NCBI GenBank assembly: GCA_041398965.1
Contig: JAWKTT010000006.1
Span: forward strand, 159,991 to 223,990
DNA from: JAWKTT01 sp041398965
GTDB lineage: Bacteria > Planctomycetota > Planctomycetia > Planctomycetales > Planctomycetaceae
Direction of reading: 5' to 3'
Length of the DNA stretch: 64,000 nt
Part shown: positions 24,977-34,648 of the stretch, one piece after another
Position numbering within the stretch: the stretch's first letter is position 1
Layout of the letters: the number at the start of each line of letters is the position of its first letter
The notes under the pieces: model-generated
Database searches by the model: none
Told to the model about the DNA's origin: nothing
Seen by the model: only the letters and a program-made list of their open reading frames with translations
Program-made: the position numbers and the translations under genes

Positions 24977-27072
24977 CGCAGCGCGTCTCCGATCTCGCCG
25001 GGGGTTTCGGTTTCCGTGGAAGTGGGAACCGACGGGGTGTCGTTGGCGTCGTTGGCATTGTGGTCGGTGAGATCGCGAGTGCGGTAGAAGTAGGCGATCG
25101 GCACAAACAGGACAGCGGCTCCCAGCATCAGATAGGTCCAGAACCAGTAATAGTCCGCCCCTTCCAACGTCACACGACCGCCGATGCTGGCAGAGCCGGT
25201 CACTTTCGTCTCGGGAATCTCTCCCCGTGCGGCATCCACCTCTTTCTGACCTTCTGGCCCCTTCAAGTTGATGATCCGCTCTTCTCGCCAAGTGTACGGC
25301 TTCGCGGTCACGGTCGGGGCGACCGGCACAGCACGGCTGACTTGAGCCGAGTAGACAATGTCCCACTGCGTCAGCAATTTTCCATCAGGACCTTGGGCGA
25401 GAATACGGAACCGGTCGCGAGTGATGCGATCGTAAACCAAGGGCTGGTCTCGCGAGTCTTTCAGCGACTCAAGCAACTTGGTTCCTACGTCGTCCGCAGG
25501 GAGTTCTCGCAAGTCATCGGTCGACGACGACTGGAAGAAGTGCTGTGCAATAATCCCCCGCCCCACTTCAAGGACAGCGTCCTCCGATGTCTCGACGTTC
25601 GTCATGTTGCCGAAAGTGTCGAATGTCAGAACGAAATCGTCTGGAGTGTCGAACTTGTGGTCCAATCCAGCGAACCGAACTTGCTTGTTCGGTTTCTTTG
25701 TCTCCTGATTGCCTTTTTCACCGGTTCCATCGGGAGTGGTGCCTTTCGGTGGTGTATCGACTTTGGCGAGCCATCCCCCTTTCAAGGTCTGTTCTCCATC
25801 TTCGGGCATCAACTCTGCACCTTCGCCGACTGCGGAGTTGATGCCGGGGATCTGAATTGCCAGATTGACAAGAGCGGTGACATGGTTCCCGAGTGCCACA
25901 GATGCCAGCCACAAGGCCATGATGACCGACTTCATGGCCTTGGGGGATTGCGAATAAGAAAACTCGAGGCCGGTGATCGAGATCATGACTTCGGCTGCGG
26001 TGATGATGACGAAGCCGACGATCTGCCAGGCGATCGAGGGACGTTCGCCGATGTCGATCCAACCTTGAACGACGGCAGAAAGTCCGAAAGCAATCGCTGC
26101 AAGGAACATCCCAATGGACATTTTCCGCAGCGGAGTGAGCGGGAAGAACAAGCTGACGAGCGGGTACAGAACGAACTGAAACACCGGGATGAGCAGCATC
26201 ACGAGGATCGGATTGGCCACCTGAATTTGCGATTCGAGCCAGGTGATCCCCATCCATTCACGGTTCATGTCCTCGGCTTGCAGCACCCAAGCGGAACTCG
26301 TTTGATCAAACAAGGCCCAGAAGACGCTGATCACCACGTAGACAATCCCGAGTTTGAAGATCGCCAGCAGACCTTCCTTGCTAAACACTGCCTTGAGGAA
26401 CGAGAGGCCTGCCGGGGGAACATGGATAAACACCCGTCGACCGGCCCAAAACATCAGGGTCGCAATCGCCATCAATACGCCGGGAACTCCAAACGCAATG
26501 TGCGGTCCATACCACTCGAGCAGCCAAGGGGTCAGCAACGTCGACAGCGTCGAACCAAAATTGATCGAGAAGTAGAACCACTGATACACCTTCTCCATAA
26601 GGTGCTGATTCTTCGGGCCAAATTGGTCCCCCACATGAGCCGAGACGCATGGCTTAATCCCTCCCGCCCCTAAGGCGATGAGTAGCAGTCCACTCCACAT
26701 CCAACTCGATGCGGCGAATGGTGGACTCCCCATGAGCGCTAGAGCCGCGTGACCAATGCAATACAGCACAGACACCCACAGGATGATGCGGTACTTCCCG
26801 GTAAAGGCATCCGAGATCAGTGCCCCGAAAATCGGGAAAAGATAGACCCAGGCAATCCAGGAGTGATAGTTGTACTGAGCTTCCGCATCATTCATCGCCG
26901 GAAGCACCTGATCCCCCATGAGGTGCAGATACCGCACCATAAAGATGGTGAGAATCGTCCGCATCCCATAAAAGCTAAACCGCTCTGCCGCCTCGTTCCC
27001 AATGATGTAAGGGATCCCGGGGGGCATCTGCTCGGTTTCGGTCGGTGTTGTAAGATATGGTGTGTCAGACAT
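24973..27072 (-). CDS. POT/PTR2 family proton-coupled transporter with large inserted domain
   Basis: A 699-residue transporter. Helix 1 carries the family motif NEAAERFSFYGMRTILTIFM (ExxERFxYYG type). The second PTR2 signature region is QWFYFSINFGSTLSTLLTPWL. Eleven or so helices are seen up to about residue 410. A soluble segment of about 225 residues (about 411-637) follows, rich in Gly/Asp/Lys and then more structured. One last helix, YWFWTYLMLGAAVLFVPIAYF, ends the membrane part. Typical bacterial POT proteins are about 450-500 residues. The segment lies before the last helix, so its side of the membrane depends on the helix count. The start at 27072 is chosen by the fit of the short N-terminus. 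The gene overlaps moeA by 4 bases. The family carries di- and tripeptides. Confidence 0.88.
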   Translation of the reverse strand: MSDTPYLTTPTETEQMPPGIPYIIGNEAAERFSFYGMRTILTIFMVRYLHLMGDQVLPAMNDAEAQYNYHSWIAWVYLFPIFGALISDAFTGKYRIILWVSVLYCIGHAALALMGSPPFAASSWMWSGLLLIALGAGGIKPCVSAHVGDQFGPKNQHLMEKVYQWFYFSINFGSTLSTLLTPWLLEWYGPHIAFGVPGVLMAIATLMFWAGRRVFIHVPPAGLSFLKAVFSKEGLLAIFKLGIVYVVISVFWALFDQTSSAWVLQAEDMNREWMGITWLESQIQVANPILVMLLIPVFQFVLYPLVSLFFPLTPLRKMSIGMFLAAIAFGLSAVVQGWIDIGERPSIAWQIVGFVIITAAEVMISITGLEFSYSQSPKAMKSVIMALWLASVALGNHVTALVNLAIQIPGINSAVGEGAELMPEDGEQTLKGGWLAKVDTPPKGTTPDGTGEKGNQETKKPNKQVRFAGLDHKFDTPDDFVLTFDTFGNMTNVETSEDAVLEVGRGIIAQHFFQSSSTDDLRELPADDVGTKLLESLKDSRDQPLVYDRITRDRFRILAQGPDGKLLTQWDIVYSAQVSRAVPVAPTVTAKPYTWREERIINLKGPEGQKEVDAARGEIPETKVTGSASIGGRVTLEGADYYWFWTYLMLGAAVLFVPIAYFYRTRDLTDHNANDANDTPSVPTSTETETPGEIGDALR

Positions 27073-27646
27073 AAACCTGCCAGCCTGAAGTGAGGCGTCA
27101 TGGAAAGATTCAAAGCGGTCGCATCGTCGCCCCTGTGTCTGCAAAACGCAAGCAAAGACAGGTCATTGACCACCACTCTTCAGCACGATTCTTTGCTGAC
27201 GGTTGAATCTCACCTCTCCCTCTCCTCGACAGTCGACGCCCCGATTTTCTCCGGCTCTCCAGCGGGGAGCGGCGATTCGCGTCGGCGGACGCCTCCACAA
27301 TCTTTGAACTGAACAATATTGAGGCATTGGCTGCCAGTATGTCGGCGTTCTCCGACCCCCTTTCTGCGGTCTTCAGAGGCCAAACGAACTGGTATATTGG
27401 GGAAAGATTCCGGTCGAATGCCGATTGGTGCAGTCGTCATGATCGGCAAGTTCCCTGCTCTCTTGCCTCCATCGTGTCGCCCGTAGATTTGTCGTATCGT
27501 GAGCAGAGTGTGATGTCTCAGGCGCGGAACTGGTTTTCGAGACTGGACGACGCTCGGTTTGCAGGGTAGGATGGAATCGTGAGATTGTCAGGGAGTTCGC
27601 CCTTGCGGGCCGCTCCCACGGTCAGCCTACGGGAAGAATCACGCCA
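27073..27646. other. Intergenic region, no gene seen
   Basis: The 574 bases lie between the divergent transporter gene and the small ORF at 27647. Short open frames on both strands (for example 27327-27569 plus and 27210-27449 minus) show no protein-like composition. It should hold promoters for both directions. No RNA motif was recognised. Confidence 0.5.
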
Positions 27647-27850
27647 ATGAACATGGAACTCAAGATCGAAATTACCCCCGGACAGCAAGAACTCCTGCTG
27701 CGCGGGCTGCGTTTTGTACGGAGTTCTGTCGCCTTGGAGATGAAGGACTACACACCGGAGGTCGAGCAGGATCGCCGTCAGAAGTACGACGAGATTCAGC
27801 AGCTAGAAGCGATTCTCAGCGGCAAATCCAGTCCGACCGTCCCTGCCTGA
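27647..27850 (+). CDS. Small hypothetical protein (67 aa)
   Basis: A 67-residue, charged, helical protein starting MNMELKIEITPGQQELLLRG and ending KSSPTVPA. The composition (amphipathic helices, GQQELLLRGLRFVRSSVALE) looks genuinely coding. It ends 25 bases before the FabH-like gene on the same strand, so it is probably the first gene of that operon. No family is recognised. A purine-rich GGGAAG lies about 12 bases before the start. Confidence 0.6.
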   Translation: MNMELKIEITPGQQELLLRGLRFVRSSVALEMKDYTPEVEQDRRQKYDEIQQLEAILSGKSSPTVPA

Positions 27851-27875
27851 ACCTGTTGATGAGCTGAATCTCCTG

Positions 27876-28979
27876 ATGCGCTACGAACATGTCTGCGTCG
27901 AAGCGTTCGGTTACACGCTCCCACCTCACGTCGTCACTTCGGCACAAATCGAAGCACAGCTCGCCCCTGTCTATGATCGGTTGAATCTTCCGGCTGGTCG
28001 CCTCGAATTGATGACCGGAATTCGAGAACGCCGCTTTTTTGACCCCGGAACTCGGCCAGGCGACATCAGCTCTCTTACCGTAGTTCAAACGTTAAAGCAG
28101 TCGGGCATCGCCAAGGAACACTTTGGCGCCCTGATTCATGGTTCCGTCTGTCGCGATCAGATGGAACCCGCGACGGCAGCCCGAGTCCATTTCAACGCCG
28201 GTCTGCCACAGCAAGCCCTCGTGTTGGACGTCAGCAATGCATGTCTCGGTCTCCTCAACGGCATGTTGATGATTGCCGACATGATCGAATTGGGACGGAT
28301 ACAGGCTGGAATCGTCGTCGGGACCGAAATTGGTCGACCGCTGGTCGAAGGGACGATTGAAAGTCTGCTGCACGATACCACGTTGACGCGAAAGTCGATC
28401 AAACCGGCGGTCGCCTCGTTGACGATAGGATCGGCTTCGGCGGCGATTGTGTTGTGTAGCCGGAGTCTCAGCAAAACAGGAAATCGTTTGCGAGGGGCAA
28501 CGATGGTGGCCGACACGACGGCTCACGAATTGTGTGCCGGGGGGAACGAGAGCGAGTGGTCCAACGACGCCCGCCCTCGAATGAGCACCGACTCTGAAGC
28601 ATTGCTACATGCCGGGGTGAATCTGGCAGAACGTTGCTGGGGGCGATTTCTCGATCGACTGAACTGGTCCCCCAACGATGTCGACAAGGTCTTCACGCAT
28701 CAAGTCGGCAAAGCTCATCGAACGTTATTGCTCGATCGACTCGGGATACCGGGCGAGAAGGACTTCCCGGTCGTCGAGACGTTGGGCAACACCGGTTCGG
28801 CAGCACTTCCGACGGCGGCAGCGATCGGGATCGAACAGGGGCATCTTCAGCCGGGCGACAACGTCGCCTTGTTGGGGATCGGTAGCGGCCTGAACTCGGT
28901 GATGATCGGTATCGAATGGGGAGGAGGAAGACCCGGCTCCACGAAAGGCGCGGCAAGCCTGGAAGGATCGAAACGATGA
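27876..28979 (+). CDS. 3-oxoacyl-ACP synthase III-like (FabH/thiolase fold) protein
   Basis: A 367-residue condensing enzyme. The catalytic Cys123 sits in DVSNACLGLLNG, His275 in FTHQVGKAH, and Asn305 in ETLGNTGSAALP. This Cys-His-Asn set is that of the KAS III family. FabH starts fatty acid chains from acyl-CoA and malonyl-ACP; relatives such as OleA join two acyl chains. The sequence lacks other FabH hallmarks that would settle the substrate. Its stop overlaps the start of the fused AroD-AroE gene by four bases (ATGA). The pairing with shikimate enzymes is unusual. The start ATG 27876 begins at the first fold strand. Confidence 0.88.
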   Translation: MRYEHVCVEAFGYTLPPHVVTSAQIEAQLAPVYDRLNLPAGRLELMTGIRERRFFDPGTRPGDISSLTVVQTLKQSGIAKEHFGALIHGSVCRDQMEPATAARVHFNAGLPQQALVLDVSNACLGLLNGMLMIADMIELGRIQAGIVVGTEIGRPLVEGTIESLLHDTTLTRKSIKPAVASLTIGSASAAIVLCSRSLSKTGNRLRGATMVADTTAHELCAGGNESEWSNDARPRMSTDSEALLHAGVNLAERCWGRFLDRLNWSPNDVDKVFTHQVGKAHRTLLLDRLGIPGEKDFPVVETLGNTGSAALPTAAAIGIEQGHLQPGDNVALLGIGSGLNSVMIGIEWGGGRPGSTKGAASLEGSKR

Positions 28980-30454
28980 TCTGCGTCACCATCGGAAGAA
29001 CTCGGCATCGCATGGTGCTGGAAGAACATGCCGCGTTGAAAGAACGCGGGGCTGAACTGGTCGAGTTGCGTCTCGATTGGCTCGGAAACGCTCCCGATCT
29101 GGCCCGCCTCTTGGGGCAACGCCCCACTGCGGTTGTGGTGACGTGTCGTCGTCCAGACGATGGAGGCCGCTGGAGGGGAACTGAAGAACAGCGGATGGTG
29201 TTGCTGCGCCAGGCAATTCTCTCTGGGGCCGAGTATGTTGACCTTGAACTCGATGTCGCCGGGAAAGTCCCCCGATATGGAAAGACGAAACGCATTGTCA
29301 GTTATCATAACTTTCAAGAGACTCCTGCCGATCTGGCGGCAATTCATGAACAATTAACCCGCCATGATCCCGATATCGTGAAGATTGTGACGATGGCCAA
29401 TTCGCCGATCGACAATATTCGCATGTTGCAGTTAGTCGCGAGCGCAAAGGTGCCGACGGTCGGATTCTGCATGGGAGAGTTCGGATTAGTCAGCCGAATT
29501 CTTTGCGGAAAGTATGGGTCGCCGTTTACCTTTGCGACATTTAGCAAAGAGAGGGTGATGGCCCCCGGTCAGCTTTCCTTTGAAGAGATGCGCGACATCT
29601 ATCGATACGATGAGATTAGCCGGGAGACAAAAGTCTTCGGCGTACTGGGTGACCCGATCGGGCATAGTCTTAGTCCGCTGCTACATAACACCGCGTTTCG
29701 ACATGAGAAGATCGACGCTGTTTATATGCCATTTCGAGTTCCGGCCGAGCAATTCAACGAGGTGCTGAAGGCGTTCGAGAAGCTCGACGTGCAGGGATAC
29801 AGCATCACGATTCCACACAAGCAGGCGGCGGCAGATTTCGCAGCGATTAAGACAGAGAGCGTCACTGAAATCGGGGCAGCAAATACGCTGTTCCGAGACG
29901 AACGCGGCCGCTGGGTGGCGTCAAATACCGATTATGATGCCGCTATGTCGACGATTCGTCTGGGGTTGGGAGACGAATCTCTCTCTGGGAAGCGGGTTTT
30001 GATGCTGGGGGCCGGGGGAGTGGCCAGAGCGATTGGACTCGGTTGTGTTCGTGCTGGAGCGGTGCTGACGATCGCAAATCGCTCCAAGAAATCTGGACAG
30101 GCTTTGGCCGGAGCACTCGGTTGCCAGCACGTCACATGGGAAAATCGGGGAGCGCAGTTTGCTGACGTCTTAATTAACTGCACTCCGATTGGAATGTATC
30201 CCGAGATGAACGCGACCCCGTTTGAAATGCATTGGCTACGAGACAACATGCTAGTGTTTGACACGATCTATAATCCCGAGAATACTCTGCTCATTAAGGA
30301 GGCTCGCGAACATGGATGTCGGGTTGCGAGCGGATTAGAGATGTTCGTGCGGCAGGCAGCGGCCCAGTTTGAACGCTTCGCGGGTCGCCCTGCCCCACTC
30401 GATTTCATGCGAGACACACTCCGGCGGGGCATCTCGCCAATACGTGTGAATTGA
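28976..30454 (+). CDS. aroDE: Bifunctional 3-dehydroquinate dehydratase (type I) - shikimate dehydrogenase
   Basis: A 492-residue fusion catalysing two successive steps of the shikimate pathway. The N-terminal type I dehydroquinase (about 1-210) has VELRLDWLG, His111 in SYHNFQETP and the Schiff-base Lys136 in DIVKIVTMA. The C-terminal shikimate dehydrogenase (about 220-485) begins FGVLGDPIGHSLSP. It continues with SITIPHKQAA (catalytic Lys), AANTLF, NTDYDAA (catalytic Asp) and the NADP-binding MLGAGGVARAIGLG. Such a fusion is best known from plants and occurs in Chlamydiae and planctomycetes. Its start ATG 28976 overlaps the FabH-like stop. It ends 116 bases before the convergent GH81 gene. 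Confidence 0.95.
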   Translation: MICVTIGRTRHRMVLEEHAALKERGAELVELRLDWLGNAPDLARLLGQRPTAVVVTCRRPDDGGRWRGTEEQRMVLLRQAILSGAEYVDLELDVAGKVPRYGKTKRIVSYHNFQETPADLAAIHEQLTRHDPDIVKIVTMANSPIDNIRMLQLVASAKVPTVGFCMGEFGLVSRILCGKYGSPFTFATFSKERVMAPGQLSFEEMRDIYRYDEISRETKVFGVLGDPIGHSLSPLLHNTAFRHEKIDAVYMPFRVPAEQFNEVLKAFEKLDVQGYSITIPHKQAAADFAAIKTESVTEIGAANTLFRDERGRWVASNTDYDAAMSTIRLGLGDESLSGKRVLMLGAGGVARAIGLGCVRAGAVLTIANRSKKSGQALAGALGCQHVTWENRGAQFADVLINCTPIGMYPEMNATPFEMHWLRDNMLVFDTIYNPENTLLIKEAREHGCRVASGLEMFVRQAAAQFERFAGRPAPLDFMRDTLRRGISPIRVN

Positions 30455-30570
30455 CAGCGGACGAATGCATCGTACGGCGGGCTGGCTTAGCCGCAGTCGT
30501 CCCTCGGATGTTAACTCGCTCGATATTTCGGGCGACTCCGTATGCTGAATGATGACTTCGACAACAGGGA

Positions 30571-32895
30571 TTAATTCTTAACCGGGACTTGAATGGTCCC
30601 CAGTGATTTTTCTGGGACGATCAGTTGTGTTCCATCAGAGAATGTCACGGGGAGTGGGGTGTGGCCGAAGTTGTAGGCAGCATAGGTCCTTTGAGAAGCG
30701 GTCTCGTAGATGTTTGTAAAGGGGTGTGGCGAGGTGATGGTCGCATTGATCCGACCAAGTTGATCAAACGTATGAATCCAATGGGACATGAAGGGGCGTG
30801 AGTTGCCGCTTTCGATCTTGCATCGTGGGTGTTCATCAAGGTAGCGGGCGGCGGAGGCGGGGTCGTACAGTGCTCCGAACATCACCACGAGATCGCCCCA
30901 GCCGGTCTCGAAGTCTGTTCCTCCTTTGCGTTCCGCAACGATGCGGGCATGGTTCTTCTGGACATAATCGGGGTGACGCCCCATCGTCACAGAAGCGGGG
31001 GTGAAGGGGAGCCAGTTGATGCCGTGGATGCAGTCGATCTCTCCAGAAAACCACGTCCCGAAGGCCCCTTTTCCCCCCCAGACCATACCGAGGGCAACCT
31101 GTGGAAAGTCGGCGGGGTAGTTTGTCCCGGAGACATCGAACCAATACTCCTCAACGGCGACACGTTCGGTGTTGTAAAGGGCGAGGCCGAGATCGCGGGT
31201 GGCGATGTTGCCGGTCGCTTCGCCCCAGAGAATGAGTCCGTACCAAGCATTGAGTGATTCTGACGACGACTCCTGGTTGTTTCCATCGGCGAAGTTGGCA
31301 TCACCTGAGGCCCAGGAGTGTCCGGCGTACTGATCGAAGCAGCGGAGATAGGGAAACATGTCGTCGCTTCGATTTTGAGAAGCGATGTCGCGAATGATGA
31401 GGTCGACCATCGGACCCCATTCTTTCGCCCAGGCTGCATCGTTGCGGGCCACTTCTGCCGCGGCACGGATGAAGTAGCCGTAGTGAAAATGGTGGTCGTT
31501 GAGAGGGTTGTCACTTCCATAGCCGGGCCGACTTCCGACGAGTGTTCCCCAATGAGCATCATAATAGAAGACGGGCTGTTCTTTGCCGATTGTCGCGGTG
31601 AACCACTGTTCGAGGCGTCGCTTGAGTTCCGTCAGGAACTGTTGCTGCAATTCTGTTGCCCCAGCCGCTTCGGCGACGCCACTAAGGCTCGCAAGCGTGC
31701 CGAGGTGCTTCCCTTCCCAGTAGGAGTCGGCAAAGCCCGCTGGCGACTTGGCAGCTTCCTCTTTGAGCAATCCGATGATGAGTTCTTGGTTAGGTAATCC
31801 CTCTTTGGGTAGAAACGGGAGCAGGCCCTGCACGGGGGTCATTGTCTGGAATGAGACCCCTTGGCCCACTTTCATAGTGCCGCGGACTGATCCATAGGTA
31901 AACTCGGTGAGTGGCGTTGCGGAGTATTTCCATTGATGCGGATAGAGAGCGAACAGTGTCTCCTTTGCGGACCCCTCTTGTGGGGTGCAGGTGAACTGGT
32001 AATCGGTGATTATTTTTCCTTCCTTAAGAGCGTAGCTGACTCGCGAGTCGGTGACGTGCGAGTGAGCCAATCGGGCGAAGGTGGCGAGTGTCTCGGCGCG
32101 ATTATCGGGTAACACGGCGACGGAGAAGTAAGTTTTTCCACCCGAGAGATTACGGAAGACTGGAGTGTCGAGGCCAGTCCAGGTGGAACCGGTCGGCCCA
32201 AAGAGTCCGTAATGATGCCCGTTAATTGTGACCCCCAGCGCCGCACTCTCCGCCGTGCCGGACCACACTTCGGGACGTTTGCCGAATGTTAGCTGTGGTT
32301 CACCGCCGACGTACTGGCAGAAAATATAGGGGCTTCCGTGGCCGAAGGTCGTTTGCAATGACGTCGATTCGGCAGAGAACTGGGCGGTGACGAACCAATC
32401 AGAGCCCCCCGCATAGTCGGCCCGGCTGAACTCGCGGGCTTGACTATGTCCGATGAAAAAGTCGCCGTTCTGAAGGTCAGCGGAGCCGAAGATGCCGGTC
32501 TTGTTGCCGTGAATGTGTGAGCCGGGATAGGCGACCATTAATCCTTTCGCGTCGCAGCGAACGACGGCGGGGTGCGGAAACATGTTCTGCGAGAACTGCT
32601 GCCAGACGAGAGAACTCCACCACTGATTCGTCCTCGTGGTGCCCGTGAGGTTCGCAATCTTGTAGATCGTTTCGGGTAATGGCTTGCACGGCTTAGGGGG
32701 GGATGTGAGATAACCCCCGGCCCCAGCAGAAACGATGGGCTTCGACTCTCCTGCGCCCTGTACTAGGTTAGGGAACATCAAAGCTGGCACTAGCATCGAG
32801 TATCCTAACAGAAAGTGCAGCCAACACAGGGAGATTGCTGGGCGGATTAGGGGACGGGGAAATAATGTGCGAGACATTGTGCGATTGGATGACAT
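30571..32895 (-). CDS. Glycoside hydrolase family 81 endo-beta-1,3-glucanase, secreted
   Basis: A 774-residue secreted glucanase. The N-terminus has a hydrophobic signal region (SLCWLHFLLGYSMLVPALMF). The N-terminal beta-sandwich contains TGTTRTNQWWSSLVWQQF and MVAYPGSHIHG. The catalytic alpha/alpha barrel has LNDHHFHYGYFIRAAAEVA near residue 465 and DGNNQESSSESLNAWYGL near 540; the Glu residues of the latter are the acid/base candidates in GH81. The family is common in fungi and cleaves beta-1,3-glucans such as laminarin and callose. It lies 98 bases downstream of a sulfatase on the same strand, which suggests joint use on algal polysaccharide. Base use does not differ visibly from neighbours. 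Confidence 0.93.
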   Translation of the reverse strand: MSSNRTMSRTLFPRPLIRPAISLCWLHFLLGYSMLVPALMFPNLVQGAGESKPIVSAGAGGYLTSPPKPCKPLPETIYKIANLTGTTRTNQWWSSLVWQQFSQNMFPHPAVVRCDAKGLMVAYPGSHIHGNKTGIFGSADLQNGDFFIGHSQAREFSRADYAGGSDWFVTAQFSAESTSLQTTFGHGSPYIFCQYVGGEPQLTFGKRPEVWSGTAESAALGVTINGHHYGLFGPTGSTWTGLDTPVFRNLSGGKTYFSVAVLPDNRAETLATFARLAHSHVTDSRVSYALKEGKIITDYQFTCTPQEGSAKETLFALYPHQWKYSATPLTEFTYGSVRGTMKVGQGVSFQTMTPVQGLLPFLPKEGLPNQELIIGLLKEEAAKSPAGFADSYWEGKHLGTLASLSGVAEAAGATELQQQFLTELKRRLEQWFTATIGKEQPVFYYDAHWGTLVGSRPGYGSDNPLNDHHFHYGYFIRAAAEVARNDAAWAKEWGPMVDLIIRDIASQNRSDDMFPYLRCFDQYAGHSWASGDANFADGNNQESSSESLNAWYGLILWGEATGNIATRDLGLALYNTERVAVEEYWFDVSGTNYPADFPQVALGMVWGGKGAFGTWFSGEIDCIHGINWLPFTPASVTMGRHPDYVQKNHARIVAERKGGTDFETGWGDLVVMFGALYDPASAARYLDEHPRCKIESGNSRPFMSHWIHTFDQLGRINATITSPHPFTNIYETASQRTYAAYNFGHTPLPVTFSDGTQLIVPEKSLGTIQVPVKN

Positions 32896-32993
32896 GTGAT
32901 GGTTCTATCTTTAGGTGAGGTGTTAGCTATTGAGTACGGCAGGAGTCGTCTTCCGTCGCATGTATCCTTAAGAGATGAGATTGTGCGGTGCTG

Positions 32994-34304
32994 TTAATGT
33001 TTCAGTGTCTTTGTGAGCAGTGCATCAAGTCTCTTGGCGATGTCCGGATGTTTGGCAACGAGGTCTTCGGTCTCGGATAGGTCGTCCGTGATCGAGTAGA
33101 GTTCCCGGCGACCGTTCTTGAAGCGGATGTATTTCCATTGCTGTTGTCGAATCGCAAGATCGCCCGCCATTGACTGGTGAATAGTGTGCAATCGAGTCAG
33201 TTTATCGGGGGTGCCGAGGAAGGCGGGGAGTAGACTCGAACTGTCTTGGCCCGCTCCGTCAGGGAGCGGTTGCCCGACGATGTCGGCGGCAGTCGCGAAG
33301 AGATCGTTGAGGCAGATTGTGGCATCGCATTGACTCCCCGCTGCGATCTTTCCGGGCCAACGGGCGACAAATGGGACCCGGTGCCCCCCTTCGTAGACGC
33401 TTCGCTTGGACTCACGGAGTGGAGCGTACGCCCGATGTTCGGCCCCGTTATCGCTGGTCGCGATGATCAGCGTATTCTCGGCCATACCCGTGCGGTCGAG
33501 AGCGTCAAGAATTCGCCCGAGCATAGCGTCTCCCTGAAGAATCCAATCTCCGTAGCGGGGGTCTTTCTTGACTTTGTCCTCTGCTCCACTTTTCCCGATG
33601 AATTCGGCGGAGGGAGCGACCGGTGTATGTGGGGGACACATCGGGAAATAGAGGAAGAACGGCTTGTCAGACGTTTGCCGTTCTTCGATCCACTGAATCG
33701 CATGGTCGATCATCAGCGGCTGGTTTTCAGACTGCGGGACATGGGCGACGACAGCATCTTGTTCAACGATCGTGCCGATGTTTCTCGCGTGGGTAAATCC
33801 GTAAAAGTGGTCGAATCCGACTGCGTTGGGGCCATCGGTCAGCCGGGCTCCGATTGGGACACTCGATTCCTTGCCCGGTTTTCCATCGACCCAGTTCCAC
33901 CCGAGGTGCCACTTGCCAATGCAGGCGGTTTCGTAACCCTGTTGCTTGAGGAACGAGGCGACGGTTGGTTGCGTCTTCGGGATGATCGGTTTGGAGTAGG
34001 TGGTTAAGACGCCGAACTGACTGATACGCGCGGGATAGCGACCCGTCAAAACGCCATAGCGGGTTGGAGTGCAAACGGCTGCCGCTGAGTGTGCGTCGGT
34101 GAATCGCATCCCTTCGCGAACGAGTCGGTCGAAGTTCGGCATCGGAAAAGTGCTGTCAGCGGAATACGACTTGGGCTGACCGTAACCGAGGTCGTCGAAT
34201 AAGACGAACACGATATTTGGGCGAGAAGTTGCCCCTTCAACGATGGTCGCCGTGGTGAAATCAACGGAGAGCAGAGTCAGGATGAGAAAACAGAATGGAC
34301 GCAT
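32994..34304 (-). CDS. Formylglycine-dependent sulfatase, secreted
   Basis: A 436-residue sulfatase of the arylsulfatase family (S1). A signal peptide (FCFLILTLLSVDFTTATIVEGA) precedes RPNIVFVLFDDLGYGQ, whose aspartates bind calcium. Cys78 in VCTPTRYGVLTGRY is the CxPxR site converted to formylglycine by a maturation enzyme encoded elsewhere. CIGKWHLG and TSDNGAEH are further family motifs. The start at 34304 has AGAGGAG five bases upstream. The protein should act in the periplasm or outside on a sulfated glycan. It precedes the GH81 glucanase by 98 bases on the same strand. Confidence 0.95.
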   Translation of the reverse strand: MRPFCFLILTLLSVDFTTATIVEGATSRPNIVFVLFDDLGYGQPKSYSADSTFPMPNFDRLVREGMRFTDAHSAAAVCTPTRYGVLTGRYPARISQFGVLTTYSKPIIPKTQPTVASFLKQQGYETACIGKWHLGWNWVDGKPGKESSVPIGARLTDGPNAVGFDHFYGFTHARNIGTIVEQDAVVAHVPQSENQPLMIDHAIQWIEERQTSDKPFFLYFPMCPPHTPVAPSAEFIGKSGAEDKVKKDPRYGDWILQGDAMLGRILDALDRTGMAENTLIIATSDNGAEHRAYAPLRESKRSVYEGGHRVPFVARWPGKIAAGSQCDATICLNDLFATAADIVGQPLPDGAGQDSSSLLPAFLGTPDKLTRLHTIHQSMAGDLAIRQQQWKYIRFKNGRRELYSITDDLSETEDLVAKHPDIAKRLDALLTKTLKH

Positions 34305-34648
34305 CACCACTCCTCTGTTGCATACGGAAATCGTTGAACTGTCACGATGAACAACCTCTTGAGCACGACCCATACTGTCGACGGTTGCGGCTTTGCATCA
34401 AGCGGATGCTGCCATGCGAAAGAAGATATCACATTGGAGCGTGGTGAGACAGCAGGGCTCGATGATGACGCGGCGAATGAGTTCGGGTAAGGTGTTGAGT
34501 CATCGCGATGATGGACGACGACTGTGGACGATGTCTCGCGAAAAGTGATGGCTGATTTCGAGAACTTTGGTTCGTGTCGATCTGGAACGACTCGTGCGTT
34601 GATGCGTGAGGCCTGTCTCAGCAGGATTCGGAAAGGGCGGGGATTGTT
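34305..34648. other. Divergent intergenic region, no gene seen
   Basis: The 344 bases lie between the minus-strand sulfatase and the plus-strand ABC permease gene. It must hold two divergent promoters. A purine-rich AAAGGGCGGGG lies near 34633, about 8 bases before the permease start. No RNA or repeat was recognised. Confidence 0.5.

Noticed and set aside
24880..26673. Plus-strand frame of 597 codons opposite the POT transporter and moeA
   Set aside because: It is antisense to two genes with clear motifs and contains Arg/His/Gln-rich nonsense.
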